Assembly: GCA_019242275.1 (NCBI GenBank)
Contig: JAFAVT010000240.1
Location: 1 to 33,989 of the forward strand
Source of the DNA: Alphaproteobacteria bacterium
Lineage (GTDB): Bacteria > Pseudomonadota > Alphaproteobacteria > Micropepsales > Micropepsaceae
DNA: 33,989 bases
Reading direction: 5' to 3'
In this document: piece by piece, positions 8,246 through 17,452 of the stretch
Position numbering within the stretch: position 1 is the first letter of the stretch
Layout: every line of letters begins with the position of its first letter
The notes under the pieces: model-generated
Database searches by the model: none
The model's input: only the letters and a program-made list of their open reading frames with translations
What the model was told of the DNA's origin: nothing
Translations under genes and position numbers: made by a program

Positions 8246-9418
8246 TCACCGCTCGACACACATGGCGATGCCCATGCCACCACCAATACAAAGCGTGGCA
8301 AGACCTTTTTTGGCGTCACGCTTGCCCATTTCGTGCAGCAGGGTCACCAGCACGCGGGCGCCCGAAGCACCGATGGGATGGCCGATGGCGATGGCGCCGC
8401 CATTGACGTTTACCTTGGCGGTATCCCAGCCCATGTCTTTGTTAACGGCGCAGGCCTGGGCGGCAAAAGCCTCGTTGGCCTCGATCAGATCGAGATCGGC
8501 GGCCTTCCACCCGGCTTTCTCCAGCGCCTTGCGCGAGGCCGGAATAGGCCCGGTGCCCATCACCTTGGGATCCACACCGGCCTGCGCCCAACTGGCGATG
8601 CGGGCGAGCGGCGTCAGGCCCTTGGCGGCAGCGTCGGCGGCGCTCATCAGCACCAGCGCGGCAGCGCCGTCATTCAGGCCCGAGGCATTGCCGGCAGTGA
8701 CGCTGCCGGCCTTGTCGAAGGCCGGGCGAAGGCCGGCCATCGCTTCGATGGTGGCACCGTCGCGGATATATTCATCGGTATCCACGATGGTGTCGCCCTT
8801 GCGGCCCTTCACCGTCACCGGCGCGATCTCATCCTTGAACTTGCCCGCCTTCTTGGCCGCTTCCGCCTTGTTCTGGCTGGCGACGGCGAATTGATCCTGC
8901 TGCTCGCGGGTGATCTGGAATTCTTTGGCGACATTCTCCGCCGTGGTGCCCATGTGATAGCCGTTAAAGGCGTCCCACAGCCCGTCGCGGATCATGGTGT
9001 CCACCATCTGCATGTCACCCATCTTCTGACCGGCGCGTAAGTAGGCGGTGTGAGTTGAAAGACTCATGCTCTCCTGGCCGCCGGCGACAACGATCCGGCT
9101 GTCGCCCAGGGCGATGGCCTGGGCACCCAGCGCCACGGCGCGCAGGCCCGAACCGCAAACCTGATTGATCCCCCATGCGGGCGTGCCGATGAGAAGGCCC
9201 GCGGCAATGGAGGCTTGGCGGGCGGGATTCTGGCCCTGGGCGGCGGTCAGGACCTGGCCGAGAATGACTTCGCTGACTTCCTCGCCGCTTAGTTCGGCCC
9301 GCTCCAAGGCAGCGCGGATGGCAACTTCGCCCAGCTTGTGCGCCGGAACAGAGGCAAAAGAGCCCAGAAACGAACCCACCGGCGTGCGTGCCGCCGCCAC
9401 AATCACCACATCGGACAT
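8246..9418 (-). CDS. phaA: Acetyl-CoA C-acetyltransferase
   Basis: Thiolase motifs [72 protein letters not shown]. Confidence 0.97.
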   Translation of the reverse strand: MSDVVIVAAARTPVGSFLGSFASVPAHKLGEVAIRAALERAELSGEEVSEVILGQVLTAAQGQNPARQASIAAGLLIGTPAWGINQVCGSGLRAVALGAQAIALGDSRIVVAGGQESMSLSTHTAYLRAGQKMGDMQMVDTMIRDGLWDAFNGYHMGTTAENVAKEFQITREQQDQFAVASQNKAEAAKKAGKFKDEIAPVTVKGRKGDTIVDTDEYIRDGATIEAMAGLRPAFDKAGSVTAGNASGLNDGAAALVLMSAADAAAKGLTPLARIASWAQAGVDPKVMGTGPIPASRKALEKAGWKAADLDLIEANEAFAAQACAVNKDMGWDTAKVNVNGGAIAIGHPIGASGARVLVTLLHEMGKRDAKKGLATLCIGGGMGIAMCVER

Positions 9419-9511
9419 ATTCTTCTCCACCAATCCCGCCGCCTATGTAGCGCAAAATACCGCAAATGCGAGCACAAGGAATTTTATTGGTGTTTCAATG
9501 GGTTGTAAAAT

Positions 9512-9523
9512 TGCTGCGCAGCA
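9512..9523. promoter_or_regulatory. Candidate PhaR operator palindrome
   Basis: Perfect TGCTGCGCAGCA in the phaA/phaR divergent intergenic region; resembles the CTGC/GCAG-type target reported for PhaR. Spacing differs. Confidence 0.35.
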
Positions 9524-9579
9524 TTTTTTTGCTGCATGTGCTAAAATGGCGCTTTACGGAAGTTACACATTGATGTTTG

Positions 9580-9590
9580 TTGCATCGCAA
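9580..9590. promoter_or_regulatory. Candidate PhaR half-site pair
   Basis: TTGC-ATC-GCAA inverted repeat with 3-nt spacer, 36 bp upstream of the PhaR start. Confidence 0.35.
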
Positions 9591-9626
9591 GCCTTCGGGG
9601 GAAGGCCGCGTTTCGGGGTACGTACC

Positions 9627-10211
9627 GTGTCGGAAGAAAAATCCAAGGGCGAGAGCCCGGTCGTCATCAAGAAGTACGCCAACCGGCGGCTCTACAACAC
9701 CCAGACTTCGTCTTATGTGACGCTCGATCACCTCGCCGCCATGGTGAAGGAAGGGACCGAGTTCGAAGTGCAGGACGCGCGTACCGGCGAGGACATCACC
9801 CGCTCGGTCCTCACCCAGATCATTTTCGAGGAAGAGGCCAAGGGTCAGAATCTGCTGCCGATCAAGTTTCTGCGCCAGTTGATCCGCTTTTATGGTGACT
9901 CTTTGCAGGCCTTTGTGCCCGGCTATCTCGACATGAGCATGGAAAGTTTCACCAAGAACCAGGGCGAATTGCGCGACCGCATTGCCCAGGCGTTGGGCGG
10001 CGGCAACCAGATGGTGGAAAATCTCACCCGCCAGAATCTGCAACTGTTTGAAAACGCCATGGCCATGTTCTCGGCGCCTTTCACCGGCGCTGCCGCCGGC
10101 GGCCGCGCCAAAAACGAGCCGGCGGAGAAGCCTGCCGCCAGCGAAGTGGACGCGCTGAAGCAGCAAGTGGAAGCCATGCGCCGGCAGATAGACGAACTGG
10201 CCAAGAAGTGA
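9627..10211 (+). CDS. phaR: Polyhydroxyalkanoate synthesis repressor PhaR
   Basis: VVIKKYANRRLYNTQTSSYVTLDHLAAMVKEGTEFEVQDARTGEDITRSVLTQIIFEEE is diagnostic of the PhaR DNA-binding domain. GTG start chosen over the extended ORF at 9165. Confidence 0.95.
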   Translation: MSEEKSKGESPVVIKKYANRRLYNTQTSSYVTLDHLAAMVKEGTEFEVQDARTGEDITRSVLTQIIFEEEAKGQNLLPIKFLRQLIRFYGDSLQAFVPGYLDMSMESFTKNQGELRDRIAQALGGGNQMVENLTRQNLQLFENAMAMFSAPFTGAAAGGRAKNEPAEKPAASEVDALKQQVEAMRRQIDELAKK

Positions 10212-10501
10212 AGCACCCGTTCGCGCGGGGCCTTTTTCTTTTTTTCGCCTCTGTCCTTGGCGGTTGCCTGGCGCCCATGAGCCAGCGCGAAGCCACCTCT
10301 TATGCCCAATTGTCGCTGCGCCGCTATTGCGCTGAGACCCAGCCCTGCCACCCTGCCCGCTTCATCAAGGCCCAGCATCTGGCTGCCGGCTGGCTGCTGG
10401 ACTATGAATCCGACACCGCAAAATACGGCGTGATGGTGCGCGAAAACGGCGCCACGCAGGTAAGCGTGTGGGATAAGAATGCCGCCCCGGCGGCGCGCTG
10501 A
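10208..10501 (+). CDS. Putative small lipoprotein
   Basis: MKHPFARGLFLFFASVLGGCLAP lipobox (LGGC); ATGA overlap with the phaR stop. Confidence 0.75.
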   Translation: MKHPFARGLFLFFASVLGGCLAPMSQREATSYAQLSLRRYCAETQPCHPARFIKAQHLAAGWLLDYESDTAKYGVMVRENGATQVSVWDKNAAPAAR

Positions 10502-10549
10502 CTGTCAGCAGTTTCAGAAATCGCGAGCCCGGCACTTCGCCGGGCGACC

Positions 10550-10655
10550 CGCAGCATCCGCCAGCTTCTCCCCCTGCGGCGCGAAGCGCCATGCGGGGGG
10601 AGATGTCCGCCGGCAGGGCGCGGCACGCGCCCGCGAGGCGGACAGAGGGGGCAAC
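10550..10655. repeat. Palindromic intergenic repeat-like element
   Basis: CTTCTCCCCCTGCGGCGCGAAGCGCCATGCGGGGGGAGATGTCCGCCGG...GAGGCGGACAGAGGGGGC: nested palindromes resembling rhizobial-type intergenic elements; noncoding position. Confidence 0.5.
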
Positions 10656-10661
10656 AAAGAA

Positions 10662-10693
10662 CGGTTATTGACCCCAGACGGGGTCAATAACCG
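10662..10693 (-). terminator. Perfect 14-bp stem / 4-nt loop spanning the stop codon of the EAL gene
   Basis: CGGTTATTGACCCC-AGAC-GGGGTCAATAACCG; the TAA stop (10665-10667) is inside the stem. Confidence 0.5.
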
Positions 10694-12365
10694 GCGCGCC
10701 AAAGTGAAAGCCCTGGAAATAATCAACCCCGAAGCTTTGCAACAGCGCGGCGTCGGCATCGGAAGAGACCCATTCGGCCACCACCCGCATGTTGAAATTC
10801 TTGGCCAAACCCACAAGGGTGCGGACAAAGATCTGGTTCTCGGGCGACGCCGACAAATCCTTTACATAGCAGCCGTCAATCTTGACGACGTCCACGTGCA
10901 GCAGCTGCAGATTGCGAAACGAGGTATAACCGGCGCCGAAATCGTCAATCGCCACCTTGACCCCCAATTCGCGCAACTGGCTGACGAAGCGGGCATTCTC
11001 TTCGAAATGATGCAGGGCAGCGGTTTCCGTCAGTTCCACGATCAGGCGGTCGGCAACGTCGCGATTGCCGCGGACATGATCCACAAAACTTTGCAGCCAG
11101 GCGGGATCGCCGGCGGCGGTGCCCGAAACATTGACCGCCAGGGAAGCGGTTTTGTGCGCCTTGAGCCTGGCAATCACCGATTCCAGGGCAAAACGATCCA
11201 CCAGATGGACGATGCCAAGCTGCTCGGCGGCAGGGACGAAATAGCCGGCAGAGACGATTTCGCCATTCTCCCGTTCCATCCGGACCAGAGCCTCGTGATG
11301 CATGACCTTGCGGGTCTTGGCGTCAATCAGAGGCTGATAGGCGAGTTTGAGCCGATTTTGCCTGAGCGCCACGATCACTTCGTCGGCCACCGCCATCTGG
11401 CGGATGCGAGCCGATTCCTTCTGGGCGCTATGCTCATAGACCATGAAACCGTCACGCCCGCCGGCCCGGGCTCCTTCGAGCGCGTTCTCGGCCCGCAGCA
11501 TGGCTTCCTGGCTGGTGGCGCCGCTGGTCGGCAGCCAGACCGCGCCCACCGAGCAGGTGGCCGAAACCTGGCCGGCGCGGGTTTCGACGGCACTACCGCG
11601 CACCATAGCGCGCAACCGCCCGGCCACGATGGCGACTTCCCGTTCCGAACAATTTTTGAGGATGACGCCGAACTTGTTGCCGGCGGTGCGACCGATCACG
11701 TCACTGGCGCGAAGCGAGCGGGCCATGCGTTCACCCACCGCGAAAATGACCTCGTCACCGGCGTCGAAGCCGAAGCCGTCATTGATCATGGCCAGCCGAT
11801 CAATGGAGGAGACCAGAAAGGCGCAATGGCGGGATTCCGATTTGGCGCGATCAATCGCCAGCGCCAATTCCTCGCGCAGGGAATTGCGGTTGAGAAGGCC
11901 GGTGAGTTCGTCGCGGGTGGCCAGATAAGAGAGACGCTGCATCTCGCGGGCGCGCTCGGTGGTATCACGCAGAATGCCGACCAGCCGTTCGGTGCGCCCG
12001 CCCCCCGCGGCAAAGCGCGTGCCTTCCATGGTATAGGTGATGGCGCCCATGGCCGAGGCAATCTCGATCTCAAGAGCAAAGCTGCTGTTCTGGGTGCTGC
12101 GCGCTTCCAGCAAGGCCTCCAGGGCGCCGCGCTTGCCGCGCTCGACCGCTTCCAGGAAGACCGCGGCCCGGTGGATATCGCGCTGAAAGGGCAGGATTTG
12201 GGTGGCGCCGTCCCAGGCGATCAAGCCATCGCCCACCTGCCAGTCAAAAGCGGCGGCGCCGGCCGCCTCAGCCGCCAGACGCAGACGTGTGACGTCGTGG
12301 GCGGCGCCCAGTTCGGCAATTTTCTCGTGCGCTTTCTGCAGGGCTGCGCTCAACACATCCACCAT
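10665..12365 (-). CDS. GGDEF/EAL domain protein, probable c-di-GMP phosphodiesterase with degenerate GGDEF
   Basis: PAS-like N-terminus, LTGLLNRNSLREEL, GGDEF position reads AGNKF, intact EALVRM and DDFGAGYTSFRNL EAL motifs. Confidence 0.93.
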   Translation of the reverse strand: MVDVLSAALQKAHEKIAELGAAHDVTRLRLAAEAAGAAAFDWQVGDGLIAWDGATQILPFQRDIHRAAVFLEAVERGKRGALEALLEARSTQNSSFALEIEIASAMGAITYTMEGTRFAAGGGRTERLVGILRDTTERAREMQRLSYLATRDELTGLLNRNSLREELALAIDRAKSESRHCAFLVSSIDRLAMINDGFGFDAGDEVIFAVGERMARSLRASDVIGRTAGNKFGVILKNCSEREVAIVAGRLRAMVRGSAVETRAGQVSATCSVGAVWLPTSGATSQEAMLRAENALEGARAGGRDGFMVYEHSAQKESARIRQMAVADEVIVALRQNRLKLAYQPLIDAKTRKVMHHEALVRMERENGEIVSAGYFVPAAEQLGIVHLVDRFALESVIARLKAHKTASLAVNVSGTAAGDPAWLQSFVDHVRGNRDVADRLIVELTETAALHHFEENARFVSQLRELGVKVAIDDFGAGYTSFRNLQLLHVDVVKIDGCYVKDLSASPENQIFVRTLVGLAKNFNMRVVAEWVSSDADAALLQSFGVDYFQGFHFGAPVIDPVWGQ

Positions 12366-12474
12366 CCCGCCCGGTTTCTTCGGGCCTTCGACGGCAAGCC
12401 TAAAAGACGGGCGCTAAAAATCCGGTAACCGGCTTGGTAAACAGGGGCGGCGCGCGGCTTGCGAAGAGACCGGC

Positions 12475-12819
12475 ATGCGTGTGATCCCGTCTTTGCCTGT
12501 TCAGTGGCGCGAAAGCTTGAAAGCTTCCGCAGAACGGGTCAGCGCGCCTGAAAAAACCAGCGATTCCGCGACATTGCGGGAGGAGCCGCGCAAATCCGGA
12601 AAGGATGCCGCCGTATCGCCGCCGCCGCTCAAGGTCGAACTGGTGTGCCAGGACAGCACGAAAGCCCATGACCCGTTCTGGGACGGCCCTCGCCTCAAAC
12701 CGGCTTTTGTCGCGCAACTGCTGGCGCAGGTGATCGCGAGCGACGAGCGCCCCACGCCCCGCCGTGTCTATGGCGAAAGCGAAAGCCGCAAGGCCCTGTT
12801 GCTGGACGCCTGTTTCTGA
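12475..12819 (+). CDS. Conserved hypothetical protein
   Basis: 114 aa MRVIPSLPVQWRESLKAS...DPFWDGPRLKPAFVAQLLAQVI; protein-like composition, no competing stronger ORF across most of its length. Confidence 0.7.
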   Translation: MRVIPSLPVQWRESLKASAERVSAPEKTSDSATLREEPRKSGKDAAVSPPPLKVELVCQDSTKAHDPFWDGPRLKPAFVAQLLAQVIASDERPTPRRVYGESESRKALLLDACF

Positions 12820-13316
12820 AACGCAAATCCTGTCAGCGCCGCAGCCAGGAGGGAAATGCCGGGCGTTGTCAGCCCCGCGCCGGCAAATGACAGCGCCGCC
12901 GTCATCAGCAGCAAACCCGTGAGCAGCATCGTCATGGTGCCGCGATGCAGCGCCGCCAGCATGACGGCAATACCGCCCAGCAGCAGCGGCCATAGCGCCC
13001 AAAGCAAAGCGGCGCCAAATAGGGCGGCAATCCCGCCGGCCATTGCCAGCAGCAGCGCCATGGTCGCCGTCAGTGGCGGCGCCGGCCGCGCCAGCCGCGC
13101 CATGGCCGACAGGGAGAGACTTGTGCCGGCCAGCGGCAAAGCGATCAGCGCCACGGCGGCACCAAGGCCGGGTGCCAGAGGCCGCGCCAGCAAGGCCAGC
13201 GCCAGCGCCGCGCACAACATGGCAGTGAAGCGAAGATAAAGTCCCCGGCCCGTGATTGCGGCGAACAGGGCGGCGGCCAGCAATGCAAGGGCGGCGATCA
13301 AGGACGAATCAAACAC
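12768..13316 (-). CDS. Hydrophobic membrane protein, hypothetical
   Basis: Continuous Ala/Leu-rich TM segments over 182 aa; placed directly downstream of acnA on the same strand. Confidence 0.65.
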   Translation of the reverse strand: MFDSSLIAALALLAAALFAAITGRGLYLRFTAMLCAALALALLARPLAPGLGAAVALIALPLAGTSLSLSAMARLARPAPPLTATMALLLAMAGGIAALFGAALLWALWPLLLGGIAVMLAALHRGTMTMLLTGLLLMTAALSFAGAGLTTPGISLLAAALTGFAFQKQASSNRALRLSLSP

Positions 13317-13322
13317 GTGTAA

Positions 13323-16037
13323 CTAGGCCACCAGCAGATTGCGCAGCACGTAGGGCAAAATACCGCCATTCTGATAATAGCCGACTTCGTCCGCCGTCAG
13401 GATCATCAGATAGAGCGGAATCTTGTCTATGCCGCCGTCGGGGCGGTGGATCACCCCTTCCATCTTTTGCCGCGGCGTCAACGCGCCGGAGAGACCCGGA
13501 ACCGAAATGGTCTCGCGGCCGGTGAACCCGTAATCCTTGCGGCTCTTGCCCGGCTCAAAGCAGAAAGGCGCCACCCCCATGCCGATCAGGTTGGAGCGGT
13601 GGATGCGCTCAAAGCTTTCGGCGATGACGGCGCGCACGCCGAGCAGCCGCGGACCCTTGGCGGCCCAGTCGCGGGACGAGCCCGTGCCATATTCCTTGCC
13701 GCCGATGACAATGGTGGCATGGCCGTCAGCCTTGTAGCGCTGGGCGGCATCGAAAATACTCATGCCAACGCCTTCGGCCTTGGGGTCGGCATAATAAAGC
13801 GTGTTGCCGCCTTCCTTGCCGCCCATCATTTCGTTCTTGATGCGGATATTGGCGAAGGTGCCCCGCTCCATCACTTCGTCATTGCCGCGGCGGGCGCCAT
13901 AGGAATTGAAATCTTTCTGCGCCACCTGATGCTCCGACAGATAGATGCCGGCCGGCGCGGATGCCTTGATGTTGCCGGCGGGCGAAATGTGGTCGGTGGT
14001 GACGCTGTCGCCAAAGATCGCCAGCACGCGGGCGCCGGTGAGTTCGGCCACCGGCGCCGGCTTGACCGTCATGTCGTCAAAATAGGGCGGGTTTTTCACA
14101 TAGGTGGATGTGGGATCCCACTGATAGGTCTTGCCCTTGACCAGCTTGACCCTCTTCCAGTTGGCGTCGCCCTTGAAGACATCGCCATAGCGCTTCTTGA
14201 AGGCAGCCGGCTTCACCGCCCTGGCGATGGCGGCCTTGATCTCCTGTGGGCTGGGCCAGATTTCCTTGAGATAAACCGGCTCATTGTCCTTGTCATAACC
14301 CACCGGCTCGCGCGTCAGATCCATATTGACCGAACCCGCCAGAGCATAGGCCACCACAAGCATGGGTGACGCCAAGTAATTGGCCCGCACCTGGGGATGG
14401 ACGCGGCCTTCGAAATTGCGGTTGCCGGAAATCACCGCCGACGCCACCAGATCGGCATCGGTGATGGCCTTGGCCACCGGGTCGGGCAGTGGCCCGGAAT
14501 TGCCGATGCAGGTGGTGCAGCCATAACCGGCCAGGTTGAAGCCAAGTTTATCCAGCGCCTTGTCCAGACCGGCCTTCTGCAAATAGTCAGTCACCACCTG
14601 GCTGCCCGGTGCCAGCGAAGTCTTGACCCAGGGCCGCACCTTCAAGCCGCGCTTGACCGCTTTTTGTGCCACCAGACCGGCGCCGATCATCACATTGGGG
14701 TTGGAGGTGTTGGTGCAGGAGGTGATGGCAGCGATCACCACATCGCCATGACCGATGGAATGTTCGCTGCCTTCCAGCCTGGCGCGCTTGTTGGCTTCGG
14801 CCTCTTTCTTGAAGGTGCCGATCAGATTCTCGGCGAAATTGGCGGCGACCTGGCCCAAGGGCACGCGGTCCTGCGGCCGCATCGGTCCTGCCATGGAAGG
14901 CTCCACCGTGTCCATGTCGAGGTGTAAGGTATCGGTGAAGATAGGGTCGGCACTTTTTTTGGTGCGGAAGAGGCCTTGTGCCTTGGCATATTTTTCCACC
15001 AAGGCGACGCGGGGATTGGCGCGGGCGGTGTTTTTGAGATAGCGCAGGGTTTCGGCATCAATGGGGAAGAAACCGCAAGTGGCGCCATATTCCGGCGCCA
15101 TGTTGGCCAGGGTGGCGCGGTCTTCCAGGCTGAGCTGATCCAGCCCTTCGCCATAATATTCCACGAACTTGCCCACCACGCCCTTCTTGCGCAGCATTTG
15201 GGTGACGGTCAGCACCAGATCGGTGGCAGTGACGCCGGCCTTGAGTTTGCCGGTCAGCTTGAAGCCGACAATTTCGGGAATCAGCATGGAAATCGGCTGG
15301 CCCAGCATGGCGGCCTCCGCCTCGATGCCGCCCACGCCCCAGCCCAGCACCGAAAGGCCATTGACCATGGTAGTGTGGCTGTCGGTGCCGACCACGCTGT
15401 CGGGGAAGGCATATTCGACGCTCTTCTTCGGATACTTCGGGTCCGGACCTTTCCTGGTCCAGACGGTCTGGGCGAGATATTCCAGATTGACCTGATGACA
15501 GATGCCGGTGCCCGGCGGCACGACGCGGAAATTGGCGAAGGCCTGCGCCCCCCAGCGCAGGAAGGTATAGCGCTCGCGGTTGCGCTCATATTCGATTTCG
15601 ACATTCTGCTTGAAGGCCTTGGGCGAACCGAAGGCATCCACCATCACGCTATGGTCAATGACCAGATCCACTTCCGCCAGGGGATTGATCTTTTCGGGGT
15701 CGCCGCCCAGCGCTTTCATGGCGTCGCGCATGGCCGCCAAGTCCACTACGGCGGGGACACCGGTGAAGTCCTGCATCAGAACACGGGCGGGACGGAAGGC
15801 GATTTCGCGGTCGGAACTGCGCTTTTTGGCCCAATCCGCCACCGCCTGGATATCGTCGCGGGTGACGGTGTTGCCGTCTTCATAGCGCAGTAGATTTTCC
15901 AGCAGCACCCGCATGGAATAGGGGAGTTGGCCGATCCCTTTCAGCCCGTTCTTTTCCGCCGCGGCGAGGCTGAAATAGACATAGCTCTTGTTGCCGACCT
16001 TCAGGGTTTTGCGGGATTTGAAGCTGTCCTGGCTCAT
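13323..16037 (-). CDS. acnA: Aconitate hydratase A
   Basis: 904 aa; VVGTDSHTTMVNGLSVLGWGVGGIEAEAAMLGQP, ITSCTNTSNPNVM, GYGCTTCIGNSGPL, GDSVTTDHISPAG, GGKEYGTGSSRDWAAKG. Confidence 0.98.
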   Translation of the reverse strand: MSQDSFKSRKTLKVGNKSYVYFSLAAAEKNGLKGIGQLPYSMRVLLENLLRYEDGNTVTRDDIQAVADWAKKRSSDREIAFRPARVLMQDFTGVPAVVDLAAMRDAMKALGGDPEKINPLAEVDLVIDHSVMVDAFGSPKAFKQNVEIEYERNRERYTFLRWGAQAFANFRVVPPGTGICHQVNLEYLAQTVWTRKGPDPKYPKKSVEYAFPDSVVGTDSHTTMVNGLSVLGWGVGGIEAEAAMLGQPISMLIPEIVGFKLTGKLKAGVTATDLVLTVTQMLRKKGVVGKFVEYYGEGLDQLSLEDRATLANMAPEYGATCGFFPIDAETLRYLKNTARANPRVALVEKYAKAQGLFRTKKSADPIFTDTLHLDMDTVEPSMAGPMRPQDRVPLGQVAANFAENLIGTFKKEAEANKRARLEGSEHSIGHGDVVIAAITSCTNTSNPNVMIGAGLVAQKAVKRGLKVRPWVKTSLAPGSQVVTDYLQKAGLDKALDKLGFNLAGYGCTTCIGNSGPLPDPVAKAITDADLVASAVISGNRNFEGRVHPQVRANYLASPMLVVAYALAGSVNMDLTREPVGYDKDNEPVYLKEIWPSPQEIKAAIARAVKPAAFKKRYGDVFKGDANWKRVKLVKGKTYQWDPTSTYVKNPPYFDDMTVKPAPVAELTGARVLAIFGDSVTTDHISPAGNIKASAPAGIYLSEHQVAQKDFNSYGARRGNDEVMERGTFANIRIKNEMMGGKEGGNTLYYADPKAEGVGMSIFDAAQRYKADGHATIVIGGKEYGTGSSRDWAAKGPRLLGVRAVIAESFERIHRSNLIGMGVAPFCFEPGKSRKDYGFTGRETISVPGLSGALTPRQKMEGVIHRPDGGIDKIPLYLMILTADEVGYYQNGGILPYVLRNLLVA

Positions 16038-16420
16038 GGCGGCCCTTTGATGGAAGGATCAGGGAGAAAGGGGCGGTTTAGGCAGATTTGCGGCCAAAGG
16101 AAAGCGGGCGGGAAGCCTCACCCTCTCACGTGCCACCGGCCTTGCATCTATCACCCTCAAAAAGGGCAATGCGTGTTCCTGCAAAGGCTTGGCCGATATT
16201 CGTTTGTCCATTTTGGGGCTTATTCCTCCCTCTTCCCCGGGTTTGCCCGCGCTTCATGGGACTTGCCGCCAAGATGTGAGCAGTTGGAGGGCGCGTATCG
16301 GGCGCGGGCGGCAGTGAGGGGCGTGGCCGGTTTGGCGGCATTGCGGTTGCGCGCCGCAGTGCCAGTTGGGCTTTTTTCCAGGCAATTGCTGGGCCGTTGT
16401 TTTGCAATTTTTGCTCACCC

Positions 16421-16552
16421 TTACCCCCCTCCTACCAGCCCCTCAGCCTGGCAAACTGGCGAGGGGGCGCGGAACGCATGGAGGCGGATGATGTCGCCGC
16501 ACTCGGCAACCATGCTGCGCAGCAGGGCTTCGGTGGGATCGGGTTCAGTCAT
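16421..16552 (-). CDS. Possible small protein or gene remnant (43 aa)
   Basis: MTEPDPTEALLRSMVAECGDIIRLHAFRAPSPVCQAEGLVGGG*, preceded by an AAAGAG Shine-Dalgarno-like site. Too short for the supplied track. Confidence 0.3.
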   Translation of the reverse strand: MTEPDPTEALLRSMVAECGDIIRLHAFRAPSPVCQAEGLVGGG

Positions 16553-16835
16553 CTCTTTGCATCCTCTTGCCTTCTGCGTTGGCGCTGCCCGCATCGGCGC
16601 GAACAGGGGCGCAAAAGGTAAGCGGATTTTTGGGAAGAAAAAGAGGCCGGCGAGATTTCCCTTGGTTATCCCCGCGCGGGGCGTTGAAGCGAAAGGAAAA
16701 ACATTTTCCCTATCCTCAGCTTGTCCGCAGTGATCCTACCCTGTAATGCGGGGTGAGGCGCGACCGCGCGCAGTGCGCCGCGAGAGAATGGGCGAGCGGC
16801 GGGAGGCAGAAAACTCAAAAATAATGTCCGCGGTT

Positions 16836-16869
16836 CCCAATGTCCGCTTTGTGCAAAGCGGCCATTGGG
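16836..16869. repeat. Near-perfect 16-bp inverted repeat (intergenic hairpin)
   Basis: CCCAATGTCCGCTTTG-TG-CAAAGCGGCCATTGGG, one mismatch. Confidence 0.65.
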
Positions 16870-17029
16870 CGTGACGCCGTTTTTACCCGGCTAAAAGGTT
16901 TACGTGGACGACCGCTTATGACCCTAAGCTGCCCTTCAGGCGTCCCTAGTTCTGAGGAAGGTTCATCTATGGTTGGGACACTGCCAAAAATTCCCGCTAT
17001 TTTGCGACGACTAACTTTGGGAGGGGGCA

Positions 17030-17452
17030 GTGTCGAGATTACTCATCATACCCCTGATGATTCTTTTTGCTGTTTCCCCTTTGCGCGCTCAGCAAGGTGG
17101 GCAAAATGCTACTGCACAATCTGATTGTGAGGTATATGCCGCTGCTTTCGTCGCACGCCCGCCACACGGAATAATGATTTCAGGGCTACCGGGTGCTGAT
17201 TGTAACTGGAAATCACTTGGCGTCGAAATAGAGGTTGCGGCGGTACTGCCCGACCCAACCAAAAACGCCTTGATCCTCAGTTTATCGCGCCCAACCTATT
17301 CCTCAGATGGAAGTCGCGCATCCTTTATGCAAGCAGGATTCCGCCACAGCAATCCGCCATCGGCTTTGGGAGGCTCAACTTTTATCTGCACAGATGAGAA
17401 GCGCGGTGGGAGATGGAAGTTTGTCGGTATTCGATTGTGGGCAGTCAGTTAA
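17030..17452 (+). CDS. Secreted hypothetical protein
   Basis: GTG start after GGGAGGGGG; signal peptide (M)SRLLIIPLMILFAVSPLRAQ; 140 aa. Confidence 0.65.
   Translation: MSRLLIIPLMILFAVSPLRAQQGGQNATAQSDCEVYAAAFVARPPHGIMISGLPGADCNWKSLGVEIEVAAVLPDPTKNALILSLSRPTYSSDGSRASFMQAGFRHSNPPSALGGSTFICTDEKRGGRWKFVGIRLWAVS

Noticed and set aside
9165-9626. Long N-terminal extension of PhaR
   Set aside because: Overlaps the divergent thiolase; PhaR homology begins just after GTG 9627.
10479-12428. 649 aa plus-strand ORF
   Set aside because: Antisense to the well-supported GGDEF/EAL gene; Gly/His/Gln-rich composition typical of GC-rich shadow ORFs.
14976-15893. 305 aa plus-strand ORF
   Set aside because: Antisense to aconitase; shadow ORF.
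15927-16733. 268 aa plus-strand ORF across the acnA 5' end
   Set aside because: Begins antisense to acnA and continues through noncoding DNA; composition not protein-like.
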